Positions 23,701 to 34,179 of a stretch of 64,000 nt of DNA are shown one piece after another. The position numbers were made by a program, and so were the translations under genes. The DNA lies in NCBI RefSeq assembly GCF_030848805.1, contig NC_092364.1, positions 6,820,001 to 6,884,000 on the forward strand, written 5' to 3'. Each line of letters starts with the position of its first letter. The first letter of the stretch is position 1. This DNA is from Temnothorax longispinosus (lineage: Eukaryota; Arthropoda; Insecta; Hymenoptera; Formicidae). Below the pieces are notes generated by a model, which ran no database searches, had not been told where the DNA came from, and saw only the letters and a list, made by a program, of their open reading frames with translations.

Positions 23701-25110
23701 TGCCTGGTCCTACTTCGCAACGTGTTAGAGGTGAAATACTTGCATATACAAATGCAGGATTTACGGTAACAGAGGTTTTGAGAATATGTCACGTAAATGT
23801 AAAGTATCCATGCATTTATGATTCTGTACTTCTCTATTTGGATAAGTTACACGTCATTAAACTCGTCTATATTGCATTATTTAATTTAATCATTAAAATA
23901 TACGTTTAACGTATTGCAGAGGAGTATAGTATATCGAGTGCTGCAACAAATGCGAATAGAAGGGCACGTGAACCCACGACCGATACCAGGTCGACCGCGA
24001 TGTACTTCCGCTGAACACGACGAACTTCTCCGCAATTTGATGCAAGCGAACGGATTCCGGTCAGCACAACAGACGGTAGTGGAACATAATTTGAATTGTT
24101 CGGCGTAGATGGCGAGAACAGGGATATCACCATCGTATCCCTGCTCAAAAACAAGCGTTAACAGAAAATCACCAAGACCAACGGATAGCTTTTGCCTTTG
24201 AACATTTGGCTTGGGAGAATGAATGGGAGAATACTATTTTCTCTGATGAAAAGTATTCTCAACGGATGAATCTGGACGTATGACATTGTGGAGAACAAAT
24301 GGCACGAGGTACGATCATAAAGATATAAGAATAGAGTGCGCGAGTCATATGGTAGCACGTAGAGGCTGCGATATAGGAATAGAAAAAGAACGCTGCATAT
24401 AGGCCCTTTCTGTCTTTGTCTACGCGTGCATGCGAAACAAAGACAGAAGGGGCCCATGGCAGCTTTCTCTTTCTATTCTGCGCAGCTTTCTCTTTCTATT
24501 CCTATATCGCTTTTTCAGCTCGCTCGCGCACTCTATTCTTATATCTCTATGGGTATGCGAATAACGTATATTTCCGCGAACGAAGTAGCCGTATCACGTT
24601 AGCATTTTGGGGGTGCGTGACCTCGCGCGGCCTGGACCGTTGGTACGCACCACACCGCGTATGAACGGTGAGGAGTATGTCAACATATTGCGCACTAATA
24701 TGATGCCATACGTTGCGAAAAACATTTCCTGGTGTACCTTGTGTCAATTTTGTTCAAGACAATTCAGGAGTGCATCGATTGAGATTGGTTCAGAAATGGT
24801 TGGCCACACAACCCAACCTTAGGACGTTGGATTGGCCAGCCAAATCTCCGGATATGAATGTGATTGAAAATCTTTAGGGCATAATTGTTCAAGAGTGGAA
24901 TCCAAGCATTCGGCGTACACGCGAGGAACTTGAGCAACACGTTCTTAATGTGTGGGAGGGTTTCCGCGCAAGGCCCGCGCTATTCCACAATTTAGTGCAA
25001 TCTATGCCCCAAAGATTAAGAGCGGTGCTAAACAACCATATGGAAGTGTCACGCGGTATTAATACTATTGTGGCCTTCCATGGATTATGCATGAATGAAT
25101 GTTTGATATT
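23701..25110 (+). pseudogene. Tc1/mariner-family transposase, degraded, with intron and MITE insertion
   Basis: The transposase starts M-P-G-P-T-S-Q-R-V-R and shows a helix-turn-helix N terminus (G-F-T-V-T-E-V-L-R). It then reads across a likely intron at 23799-23919 (GTAAAG to TTGCAG) into R-S-I-V-Y-R-V-L-Q-Q-M and the G-R-P-R hinge. The catalytic region is recognisable: F-S-D-E-K near 24235, V-N-F-V-Q-D-N-S-G-V-H near 24755, and D-W-P-A-K-S-P-D-M-N-V-I-E-N-L near 24830. By my count 35 residues separate the second Asp from the Glu. It is dead: several frame changes, TAG where the family has Trp after E-N-L, and a 226-bp MITE between the first and second catalytic blocks. Terminal repeats were not identified. 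Confidence 0.85.
24321..24546. mobile_element. MITE inserted in the Tc1-like transposase
   Basis: Terminal repeats AGATATAAGAATAGAGTGCG and CGCACTCTATTCTTATATCT flank it. Inner pairs CGATATAGGAATAGAAA / TTTCTATTCCTATATCG and TGTCTTTGT / ACAAAGACA follow. It disrupts the transposase after T-N-G-T-R-Y-D. Confidence 0.8.
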
Positions 25111-25152
25111 GAATGATTGTAGCTTGAACAATCTCGATGAAATATTATATTA

Positions 25153-25263
25153 TAGTTTAATAATGTTTCTATATTTTAAAATATAGAAACATTATTAAAA
25201 CTATAATATAGAATAAACGTAATGAATGAATGAATAAATTAATTAATTAATTAATTAATTAAT
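25153..25263. repeat. Short perfect hairpin and TTAA microsatellite
   Basis: TAGTTTAATAATGTTTCTAT and ATAGAAACATTATTAAAACT form a tight stem around TTTTAAAA. A run of ATTA/TTAA repeats follows at 25234-25263. Confidence 0.75.
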
Positions 25264-25542
25264 ATTGAATGAGGTTCTAAGGTAAAAGCTATCCGAGGTA
25301 ATTTTAAAGTTTATGCTTTTTTTAATTTCCACTACCGTCGTCATATGATCGGTCTCCTATATATTATATTTAAGAGAAGTTCTCACCTCAGGTAAGACAC
25401 CGTACCTGAAACATATTACTCTTTGAGTAAATTACTTTGTAAAATTCAAAATAGAAAAAGTTTATAAATAATTAAATTGAGCTTATTTTCTTCTTTTTAT
25501 AGAGTATATCAGGCAATCATACCTATATATGACTGCCTCTTC

Positions 25543-25720
25543 CTTCCACGTCCACTTACCTTCCTTCGATCGTCGAGCGCATCCAACGTCCGCGTTGATG
25601 CTCGCTATCGGCACGGGTGGATTTGGGAGTCCGAGCGAGCGAACACCGTCTCGTGCACCGTCGCGTCGTCCTCCCCAACGTTGCCGTCGTTGTCGTCGTC
25701 GTCGTTGGCGCCGTTCTCCC
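25543..25720 (-). other. Possible GC-rich first exon interrupted by the Transib-like element
   Basis: The minus strand has a strong donor GAAG|GTAAGT near 25553-25560. Upstream it is an open GC-rich stretch that, once the 25726-27500 insertion and one GAATG copy are ignored, continues to ATG at about 27523-27525 (M-R-S-L-S-S-A-F-G-R-T, then a Thr run). Other frames are also open here, including an acidic Asn/Asp one, so the frame is uncertain. It may be a promoter-proximal exon or untranslated. Confidence 0.3.
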
Positions 25721-26371
25721 GAATGCACAGTGGCCCAATTCCAGAAAAACGCGGACAAAAATGAAAAAAGTGAAGTTCGGAATTTTGACTTTAGTACCCC
25801 GTAATCCCATATAGGGGACACCACTGCACCTCGGTGCAGACCAACAGTCAGTTATGCCGTCTGCATAACGTATGAGAGCAGGTCAAACTGAGTCAGCTGG
25901 CCACTGGTCTCGCTCGCATGTTCTCGTGGTTTGTTTGTAACTTTTGTTTAAACGTTTTTTTTTACAATCCAGTGTGATGGAAGGTGAAATTGAAAGTAAG
26001 TAATCATCATCCATACGTGGTTAATCGTTATTTAAATTTTTAAGGGGTGTAAATATTGAAGAGAAATATTGCGTTGTTTATTTATTTGTTCATAAAAAAT
26101 AGTTGAGAGTTTGATCGAGTTGGATGGTCCGCCATATTTTTTAACAAAATTTAGGGTATGAAGATTAATTGTTGAAAAGATTTACTTACCCCGAGGTACC
26201 CCTTCGTTTTTTACACCAATTTCCGTTATTTTTATCTCAATTAAAAAAACGGTATGATTTCATTTAACTCGATTTGAAATTGAAATAATCTATGTTTGGT
26301 TCAATGTTAGTTCAAAATTTGTATACTTATAATTAATATTACAGGTTTATTATTAATTTTATCTATATATA

Positions 26372-26405
26372 AAAATGAATGTATGTATGTATGTATGTAT
26401 GTATG

Positions 26406-26438
<33 letters not shown>

Positions 26439-26440
26439 CC
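26372..26440 (+). repeat. TATG microsatellite
   Basis: Run of TATG units after TATATAAAAATGAATG. That leader plus the GGGCGAAGCCCGGGTA near 27300 resembles the ends of a common insect non-autonomous repeat (Helitron-like by memory), so a second element may be nested here. Confidence 0.75.
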
Positions 26441-26458
26441 TTTATGCACTCTTAAACT

Positions 26459-26995
26459 ATTCGACTGGTTTTGAAAGTATTGTATATGAAGTAGGGGTAG
26501 AATTTTCCGAGGAGTGTTATAGAATGTATAATTTTTCGTTACCGATCTTTTTGGGAACCGGTATTCGACTTTTTTTTCATTTTTTCGGGAAATAATTGAC
26601 CGAATTTCAAAGAAATATATATGAAACAGGAGTAAAATTTCCCCGGGAGTGTCATAATGTGTATAGTTTTTTGTTACCGATTTTCTGGAAACCGGTTTTT
26701 CTAATTTTTTTTAATTTTCGGGAAATAATTGACCGAATCTCAAAGAATTGTATATGAAATAGGGGTAGAATTTTCCGGGGAGTGCTATAAAGTGTATAAT
26801 TTTTCGTTACCGATTTTTTTGGAAGCCGGTATCAGAAATTTTTTTAAATTTTTTCGGGAATTAATTGACCGAATCGCAAAAAATTATATATGAAGTAGGG
26901 GTAGAATTTCTCGGGGAGTGTTATAAACTGTATAGTTTTTTTCGTTACCGATCTTTTGGGAATCGGTATCTTTTTGGAAATCGGTTACGAAATTT
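26459..26995 (+). repeat. Four tandem units of about 130 bp
   Basis: Each unit contains TGACCGAAT, a GTAGGGGTAGAATTT-like segment, GTGTTATA, CGTTACCGAT and CGGGAAATAATTG. Units start near 26459, 26596, 26727 and 26861. Divergence between units is modest, so this is an internal satellite of the surrounding element. Confidence 0.75.
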
Positions 26996-27000
26996 TCCAG

Positions 27001-27275
<275 letters not shown>

Positions 27276-27787
27276 GTGTCTTATTACATATGTCCTCCGG
27301 GGCGAAGCCCGGGTAACCGCATGTATTGTAATGTTTTGTAAATAAATTGAAAGTCATTTTGGATCCGCCATTTTGAATTTTGAAAAAAATAATATCAAAT
27401 TCATAATTAGCGACCTTGAAAACCCTTATATATCATTTTTTGTTTCAATCAAACTAATTTTGGATTTATGTCCGCGTTTTTCTGGAATTGGGCCACTGTG
27501 GAATGCCGAGCTGAGTGAACGCATACTCTCCGTTCGCGCGGGGAGTTGAGCCTACCAGCTTGCGGGATGTGTGCTATCGACGTGGTGATACCACACTGCA
27601 ACGAGAGATTGCAGTTATTCATCAGTTATTCGTAATAATTATATAAATTAGATAAATATAACGATCACATAAATTATACAAATAATCATATAAATAATAA
27701 TTGTTATAATTAATAATATACCAGCCATGCCGTTATCATGATGGTCCGCATGATCGGCGATGAATCCTCATGGAGGAGCGGGACTGA

Positions 27788-28610
27788 AAGTACTACGCCG
27801 TGTTTGATACTGCACCTACTGGGCACACATTGAGGCTACTATTGTTTCCACAAGTGGTTGAAAAAGGATTGGGAAAATTAATGCGTTTAAAAATGAAGAT
27901 TAGTCCTTTCATCACACAGGTTAGAATTAATCCATGTTATTTCACCTAAAATTAATACATTTTAACATTAGGTATATCAAGTATCCTTCCTGAATTATTT
28001 AAATTGAAAAAAAGATTTTTCTTTTATAGATAAGTTCGTTGTTGGGATTAACAGATTTTAATGTGGATACATTTTCCAATAAGATGGAGGAAATGCTTGC
28101 TGTCATTCGACAAGTTAACGAACAGTTCAGAAATCCACAACAGACGACATTTATATGTGTCTGCATAGCAGAATTTTTGTCGCTTTATGAGACAGAACGA
28201 TTTGTACAAGAATTAACAAAATATGGTATTGATACCCATAATATTATAGTGAACCAACTGTTATTTTTGAAAGAGGGTGATACTTCTTGTCGGTTGTGTC
28301 TTGCAAGGCATAAAATTCAAGATAAATATCTAGAGCAGGTAATTAACGTTGTATTTATAGCTGATATTTTAATTTGTTTTTCGTAATTCTTTTAGAGCTA
28401 AATAATTATTAGAGAATAATAATATTTCATTTTTATTGCTTTGTCAAATTCTTGAAAAATAAATTAAATTATTTTTTTTTTCTTTTTAAGATAATGGACC
28501 TTTATGAGGACTTTCACGTCATGCAGCTTCCATTGTTAGAAAGGGAAGTGCGTGGAGTTCAACAGGTCAGGGAATTTTCGGAAAATCTCGTTAAACCGTA
28601 CAAACCTTAG
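27788..28610 (+). pseudogene. ASNA1: ASNA1/GET3 ATPase, 3' half only
   Basis: GET3/ASNA1 is the cytosolic ATPase that delivers tail-anchored proteins to the ER membrane. Three exons in phase 0 are clear: to 27919, 28030-28338 and 28491-28610. They read F-D-T-A-P-T-G-H-T-L-R-L-L, K-I-S-P-F-I-T-Q, I-S-S-L-L-G-L, C-V-C-I-A-E-F-L-S-L-Y-E-T-E-R, the zinc-type C-R-L-C motif, D-L-Y-E-D-F-H-V, and the normal end L-V-K-P-Y-K-P. Frames are open, splice sites are good and no stops occur. However, homology starts abruptly around 27800. The N-terminal part with the P-loop is absent from the 27.5 kb before it, and a TGA lies at 27785. Without the P-loop the copy cannot be an active ATPase. It is probably a partial duplicate, unless 5' exons are misplaced. 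Confidence 0.85.
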
Positions 28611-28945
28611 CATTCTATGTAACAAATGTTTAATAACAATATAACTTTACACCTAATTCAAGATTTTATACACTTACAACATTGCGCGTTGGAAATTTGT
28701 ATAAAAAAGGTACACCTTTAATATACTGCTCGATTAAGATATTTGTTATTGCACGTGTTAATAAATTCAACGTTCAACATTCGCATGCACTTATATACTT
28801 GCAATATTTAATTTGTATAATACAAATAAGCTTAAATATATAGCGTTAACACTGCGATTTATTTATTTATATAATGAAACAGAATGTATATTGGAGATAG
28901 AATCAATCATTCAATTTTTCTTTGCCGTTATTAAAAATGTATTTA

Positions 28946-29429
28946 TTAAATTACCGCAAGTTCTTTTCCAATTTGTATGAAAGCACCTACCGCACGATCT
29001 ATATCTTTGGTCGAGTGCGCTGCGCTAATCTAAACACGTATTCTTGCTTTATCTTTTGGTACCACGGGATAGCTGAATCCAATGACGTAAATTCCCTTTT
29101 CTGTAAAAAAAAAAAAAAATCATTCTCGTGTAATATAACAGAATAAGTCGTAAAACTTTGATAATATATGGTATGGTAGGTGTTGTATATTTTATCATTG
29201 ATAGTTTATTTCTTTAAAGATTTTATAATTTATATGAAAATATATTCATACCCATCATTTTATCTGCAAATGTTGTTGCTAATTTTGCATCACCCAACAT
29301 AACAGGACAAATAGGATGGTTATCGCCGCTGACAATGAATCCAGCTTTAGTCATCGCATTTCTGAAATGCTCGGTAATGCCTGCTAAACGATCCAAAAAC
29401 TTTGTGCTGTCTGTTATAAGATCCATCAT
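28946..29429 (-). pseudogene. GCAT: Glycine C-acetyltransferase (2-amino-3-ketobutyrate CoA ligase), last two exons, stop inside
   Basis: GCAT is the mitochondrial PLP enzyme of threonine breakdown. Minus-strand exons 29429-29252 and 29100-28946 join in phase (G|AA). The first reads F-R-N-A-M-T-K-A-G-F-I-V-S-G and H-P-I-C-P-V-M-L-G-D-A. The second reads Y-V-I-G-F-S-Y-P-V-V-P-K and A-R-I-R-V, then TAG where the family has Gln, then I-S-A-A-H-S and the usual C-terminal helix to TAA. Earlier exons with the PLP lysine are missing; a Penelope-type insertion lies 60 bases upstream. Together with the truncated ASNA1 it forms a convergent pair only 335 bases apart. It is a pseudogene or partial duplicate. 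Confidence 0.85.
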
Positions 29430-29486
29430 CTGTTAATAATGTATAAAGTAATGTTTAAATTAGAAAGTTTAAATAGCACAATAAAA

Positions 29487-30116
29487 AAACAAAAGTCGTG
29501 TTTGCTCGACCCGACTGGCCAAATAATAAATATATTTCAAAATTCACAACGTTTCAACCGCATTTTCGGTCCTTCTCAAGTGATTCAGCTATGCATCCTC
29601 AAAACCGCGTACAAAATATCGATTACGTCGCTGACATCGTGCCCTAACCACATCATGCACACGTAAAGCTAAAAAGTGAAATAAGCTCACGATAGTCAAA
29701 AAGATAAAAACGCTCAGAAGTCATAAAATAAAAAGTAAGAATACAATTGAATTGTTAAGTTAAAAATAGTTAAGTTATAAATAGTTAAGTTATAAATAGT
29801 GTACAAAGTAAAATGTAAGGCTTACATATTCTGTGCGTCAAAACGGAAAGTGAGAGCGGTAGCGCAGAACGAAGAAACGTCGCAAGCCATAGCTTTACGT
29901 GTGCATGATGTGGTTAGGGCACGATGTCAGCGACGTAATCGATATTTTGTACGCGGTTTTGAGGATGCATAGCTGAATCACTTGAGAAGGACCGAAAATG
30001 CGGTTGAAACGTTGTGAATTTTGAAATATATTTATTATTTGGCCAGTCGGGTCGAGCAAACACGACTTTTTGTTTTGTATTTATTTACTGGCGAAGGAAG
30101 CTTCTTATTTTGTTTA
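29487..30116. mobile_element. Inverted-arm Penelope-type insertion with 13-bp target duplication
   Basis: TAGCACAATAAAA flanks it at 29474-29486 and 30117-30129. The left arm (to about 29671) and right arm (29893-30076) are inverted copies, sharing GTGTGCATGATGTGG and TTTTGAGGATGCATAGCTG with complements. The right arm ends with GAGAAGGACC...GGTTGAAACGTT, the same layout as the hammerhead-like motif near 2940 and 54820. No protein is encoded, so it is probably a non-autonomous derivative. Confidence 0.7.
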
Positions 30117-30150
30117 TAGCACAATAAAAGTTTAATATCACTGCCGATCA

Positions 30151-30361
30151 CTACGCATCTGCCTGCTGCCCACCGCCTCTCTTCATCATCTTCATCATTG
30201 CACCCTCGTGAAGCTGGGCTTCTTCACGTATTACACAGTAGCGATGGTTTGAGGTGAATCCCTCCGGGTCGATGCCGATCGACAGTGTCTTCATTTACAG
30301 ACCGGACAAGCGGCTCGAGCTTTGGAGATTCACTTTCTAATCTTTCAGATCTGTAAGAATT
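30151..30361 (-). other. Possible C-terminal exon, unidentified
   Basis: Past a TTCTTACAG acceptor near 30355 the minus strand is GC-richer than its surroundings and open in two frames. One gives S-E-R-L-E-S-E-S-P-K-L-E-P ending near 30175. The other gives M-K-T-L-S-I-G-I-D-P-E-G-F from 30294, ending E-G-A-M-M-K-M-M-K-R-G-G-G and TAG at 30153-30151. Either looks more protein-like than background. I do not recognise the family. It may be a broken last exon with a frame change. Confidence 0.35.
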
Positions 30362-30399
30362 TGTAACGATTGTAACTGTTATTGTAACGATACTTTTTG

Positions 30400-31500
30400 A
30401 AGCTGCATAATAAAAAACTGATATAAAACTGATATAAAACCTTCCAGTTTGTAATAAACAAGTATTATTCTAAGAGCTGTGTTCTTTCGCCATTACCGAT
30501 GAGTCAAATTATGTCGACAGATAATCGTATAAAATCCCATATATCACAAGTGGCATGAAAAAAAATCATACTGTTTTAATAGCTGTCCAATTAGTGGATT
30601 GTTGCTATTATTCTCTTTTGCAGAAAGAGTGACCGCAAAAACAGGCTAAAAATAGCCTCTTTTTTCACCCTTGAATTTAGACTTCTACTTACAAGTACTA
30701 AATGATAGTCTATAATGAGTCACGAATCCTCAGAAAGTTTCAGATTTAGCTGGCTTTTTATTTTCAAGATATGGAGGGTCAAAGTTGTTGATTTCACCAA
30801 CTTCACAGGCCCACAAAAAGAGAAAAGTTGTCTGCGCCATGGACTAGACTATAGTATTCCAATGTATTTTTGCCTGCTGAAACCGAATGTGACCTCAGTT
30901 TTGCTCCTACACGTCATGATTTTTTTCTACAACCAAAAACAGGGTGTTTTGTAGGGGCAAAATAATAAAAATAAAAAATAAATAGTATAAAGTTTCAAGA
31001 ATATATTCCCAAGTATTATCGTCAAACTCGTAAAGTTGACGAAACTACAGCTCTTTTTAGTGAGGCGCGCGGAAGATCGATACAGCAGACGTACGCTAAT
31101 ACTGGCTTTGCAGTGTTCTCGGTTCTATTATTGCGGGAACAAAAGAATCCTATATACTTGCTAGACCTACAACTATTTTATTTGACCCTATAGTGTTTAT
31201 ATGTATGTGTTAGAGTATTTGTGTGTGTGTTTGTGTGTGTACCTTGGAAAGCACTAAAGAAGCTCAAACAGCCAAGAAAATGACGAAAAACTGCCGAACA
31301 GGAGTTCTACGAGGAAGAGGAAAGCATTTTAGATGGGCCCGGAATAGCGGATTGAGCGTTATTTAACTGTAAGTATCGTGAAAACATCCAAAACTTCATT
31401 TCTTTATTCAACTGAGACTCTTTTGATCCGCCATATTAAATCCGCCATTTTGAATTTTAAAAATCTGATACCAGATTCGGATTCAGCGACCTCAAAAACC
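30400..31500. other. Intergenic, no gene seen
   Basis: Mixed sequence without a convincing frame. The segment around 31430-31500 (ATCCGCCATATTAAATCCGCC, then ATTTTGAATTTT) resembles the interior near 27360-27420 of the Transib-like element, so old transposon sequence is likely. Confidence 0.4.
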
Positions 31501-31504
31501 TTTA

Positions 31505-31665
31505 GGGTGCCTCCCCATGCAAGACGGAATCTCGGAAAACGGAATCTTGGAATCATTCTGATTGGTTAGTCCCATGAGGCTAACCAATAGCCTCATGGGA
31601 CTAACCAATCGAAATGATTCCGAGATTCCGTTTTCCGAGATTCCGTCCTGCATGGGGAGGCACCC
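31505..31665. mobile_element. 161-bp PIF/Harbinger-like MITE
   Basis: Near-perfect hairpin with ends GGGTGCCTCCCCATGC and GCATGGGGAGGCACCC, and TTA on both flanks (31502-31504 and 31666-31668). Arms include GGAATCTCGGAAAACGGAAT and its complement. This is the same end type as 417-697. Confidence 0.88.
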
Positions 31666-31668
31666 TTA

Positions 31669-32464
31669 TACTGAAATTTGCATGCATTTTTACGTGCTTT
31701 TTTGGCTGAGAGCAAAAAAATAAACTTTAAACGCGTTTTTCTCAAAACCACTTTTTCCAACTTTGCGTACAAGATAACTCAAAAAGTAATCACTCAAATA
31801 ACTTTCGCCAAGCATGATTCGATTCCTTACAATTTTCTCCAGGGATTAAACCTACGTTTACATTTTATTATTTATTTATAACATTTTTATCAACAACAAA
31901 AGATCGATTTTTTTGATTAAAAAAATGTCACTTTTCTTACGATTGCTGTAACTTCTTCAATTTTTCATATTTTTATTTACAAATAGGTTCAATCCCTGAG
32001 TAATTGATTAAGCTTTAAAGAAAATTTAAAGAAAATTTTATTTTTTGCTTTCAGATTACTCAGCTCGTTGCTACACTGTACGCAGCTAACCGTTGCGCTA
32101 CCAACATTGCGCTACAAAATTGTCCGTCAATATAATAAAAATTAACGTAACTGAAAAAAAAATATTTTTTTTCTTATTTAAGAATGCCTTTTCATATTAC
32201 AAAAAAATTAATCCAATATCACTTATAGTTTCCTTGAAAATAATTCCCAAAAACTCATCATTTTTCACCCGGCTAAAGTAGATTCTCCCCTTAATGTGCA
32301 TGCACTGAATGCGCACCAGCTCTGCCAGTGAAAAACGCTATAAGACAGTCTTATTCACACTCATGCCAACATCTACAAGTAATAATTTTAGAAAATCTTT
32401 AACTAATTTCTTTTTCGTTTCATCTCTCTTGATACATTCCGTAATGAGAAGATGACGCATATGT
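31669..32464. other. AT-rich, no gene seen
   Basis: No coding or RNA signal recognised on either strand. Confidence 0.45.
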
Positions 32465-32625
32465 TTAAAGGCTCCTGGGCTCTTTCTGTCATGATGTGAA
32501 ATATATTGTGACGTCAGAGGCGAGAAATGACATATTTTAAAATGACACGCTGAAAATTCTTGCCATTTCTCGCTCACCTGACGTCACAATCTCACATTAT
32601 GACGGGAAGAGCCCATAAGCCTTAA
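32465..32625. mobile_element. 161-bp TTAA MITE
   Basis: It begins TTAAAGGCTCCTGGGCTC and ends GAGCCCATAAGCCTTAA. Arms share GAGGCGAGAAATG / CATTTCTCGCTCACC and GTGACGTCA / TGACGTCAC. It is a shorter sibling of 6089-6413. Confidence 0.82.
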
Positions 32626-32699
32626 CAAAGATTGACAATTGACTGCTACTGCAGGAGTACAAAAATCAAATCTTTAAAAAAGAATATTATAATATTTAT

Positions 32700-33235
32700 C
32701 TGATAAAACTTGCAACCCGATTTCCCTCGGTCTCGCTGGCCGAGGGAGCGCGGCTACAAATTAATCCGCGGACCACCGGACGATAGCTCCAAGGGGATAA
32801 CGAAGTCACTTCTCTTACCGAAATTCCCGTATCTTAGGTCTTGGGCGATACCATTTGATTGGGCGCCAGGTGCGATTATAGACGCGCACCACGTCTCGAT
32901 AGCGTTCTCCTCTTTGATCTCGCCACAAGCTCAGGGCGTAGCTCCGCGTGAAAGGGATGAAGGTGGAGAAGGAGCGTGACGCAAGCAACACAGAAATAAA
33001 GCCCGACGATAAACAATATGGATTAGATATATTTCCTCCAATAAACACAAATGCATAAATCGTATCGGGAATCCAAGGCCGGATCCCGCTCAAATGGCCG
33101 GTATTACCGCGGCACTCAGGTCGGCCGTCGCCGCACGCGCGAAGTGCGCAATGGTCACGCTCGCGAGGCTCCCTTCGCGAGCGAAGCTCTCAATACCACG
33201 CACGACCCCGCGATAACGTCGATCTGCCCACGTCT
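32700..33235. other. GC-rich segment, left part of a split unit
   Basis: CpG-rich sequence with no frame I trust. It resumes in character at 37603, on the other side of the 33236-37602 transposon, so both halves were probably one GC-rich unit before insertion. A retroelement terminal repeat or untranslated exon is possible, unproven. Confidence 0.4.
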
Positions 33236-33787
33236 TAAGGTGGTTCATGCATTTAGGTCATATGTACTTAGCCCGGAAAATGTAATATGAAATGAAAGAT
33301 TAACGTTCCTCGAGTGTATCTGTAAAATTTCGGATTTTTTAACCGATTGGTTCCGGAGATATATGTCCGTAAACTTTGCCAATTTAACGCGGTGGGGGGA
33401 CCCCTTATCCGAAAAACGAGGTTAAAGCGCTTATGCTGCAAAAATTGCAATACTTCAAAAATAGATAAACGAACCAAAAACTGACGAAACGATGCAATAA
33501 ACATTTTGCAAGATACTGGATGAAAGCCCGAGTTCATTGACCGTACCATATAATAATAAAACGTAATTTTCGATTGAACAAAATCGACAACACGGAACTG
33601 ATGGCTGGACTCGAGCGGCACTAGCGGCAACTTGGCAACGTCGCACGTGTCAGCTGATGAGTATAGCGCATAGATTCTATTCCTCCATGGTATAGCGCAT
33701 ACCCCAAAATATTCAACGTTTACCATGTTCTGGACGCTGAATAAAGCAAAGGGTGAAACAAAAATATTCTATTTCTGAAAAGATCTA

Positions 33788-34135
33788 CAATACTAAATAA
33801 ATAAAAGTTTCAATATAATAAGGTTATAAAATGTAAAATAATTTTAATATGCATCGTTTATTCTATTTATCATTTATCATAAGTGCATTATACTTATTAT
33901 CACATTACGTATATAATATATATAAAGGGGAAAAAATCATTTTTTAAATCAAAATATCTGCACAAGTGCGCAATACTAAATAAATACAAGTTTTAATATA
34001 ATGAAGTTATTGGATGTCCAAATAATTTTAACATGCATCGTTTATTCTATTTATCATAAGTGCATTATATTTAATATCACATTACGTATATAATATATAT
34101 AAAGGAAAAAATATTCTTTTTATCAAAATATTTGC
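33788..34135. repeat. Tandem duplication of about 180 bp
   Basis: ATGCATCGTTTATTCTATTT, CATAAGTGCATTATA and ATCACATTACGTATATAAT occur in the same order from about 33788 and again from about 33972. It lies just downstream of the transposase-exonuclease stop codon, inside the transposon. Confidence 0.8.
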
Positions 34136-34179
34136 ACAGATGTGGGGCGCATTGACGATAACATCTTCTAGATAAAAAA

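Noticed and set aside
26383..26595. Frame starting with a Met-Tyr-Val-Cys repeat
   Set aside because: TATG microsatellite read as protein.
33268..33726. 152-codon minus frame at the left end of the TTAA transposon
   Set aside because: No motif recognised and it lies between the stop codon and the terminal repeat; probably untranslated transposon sequence, though a second transposon protein cannot be excluded.
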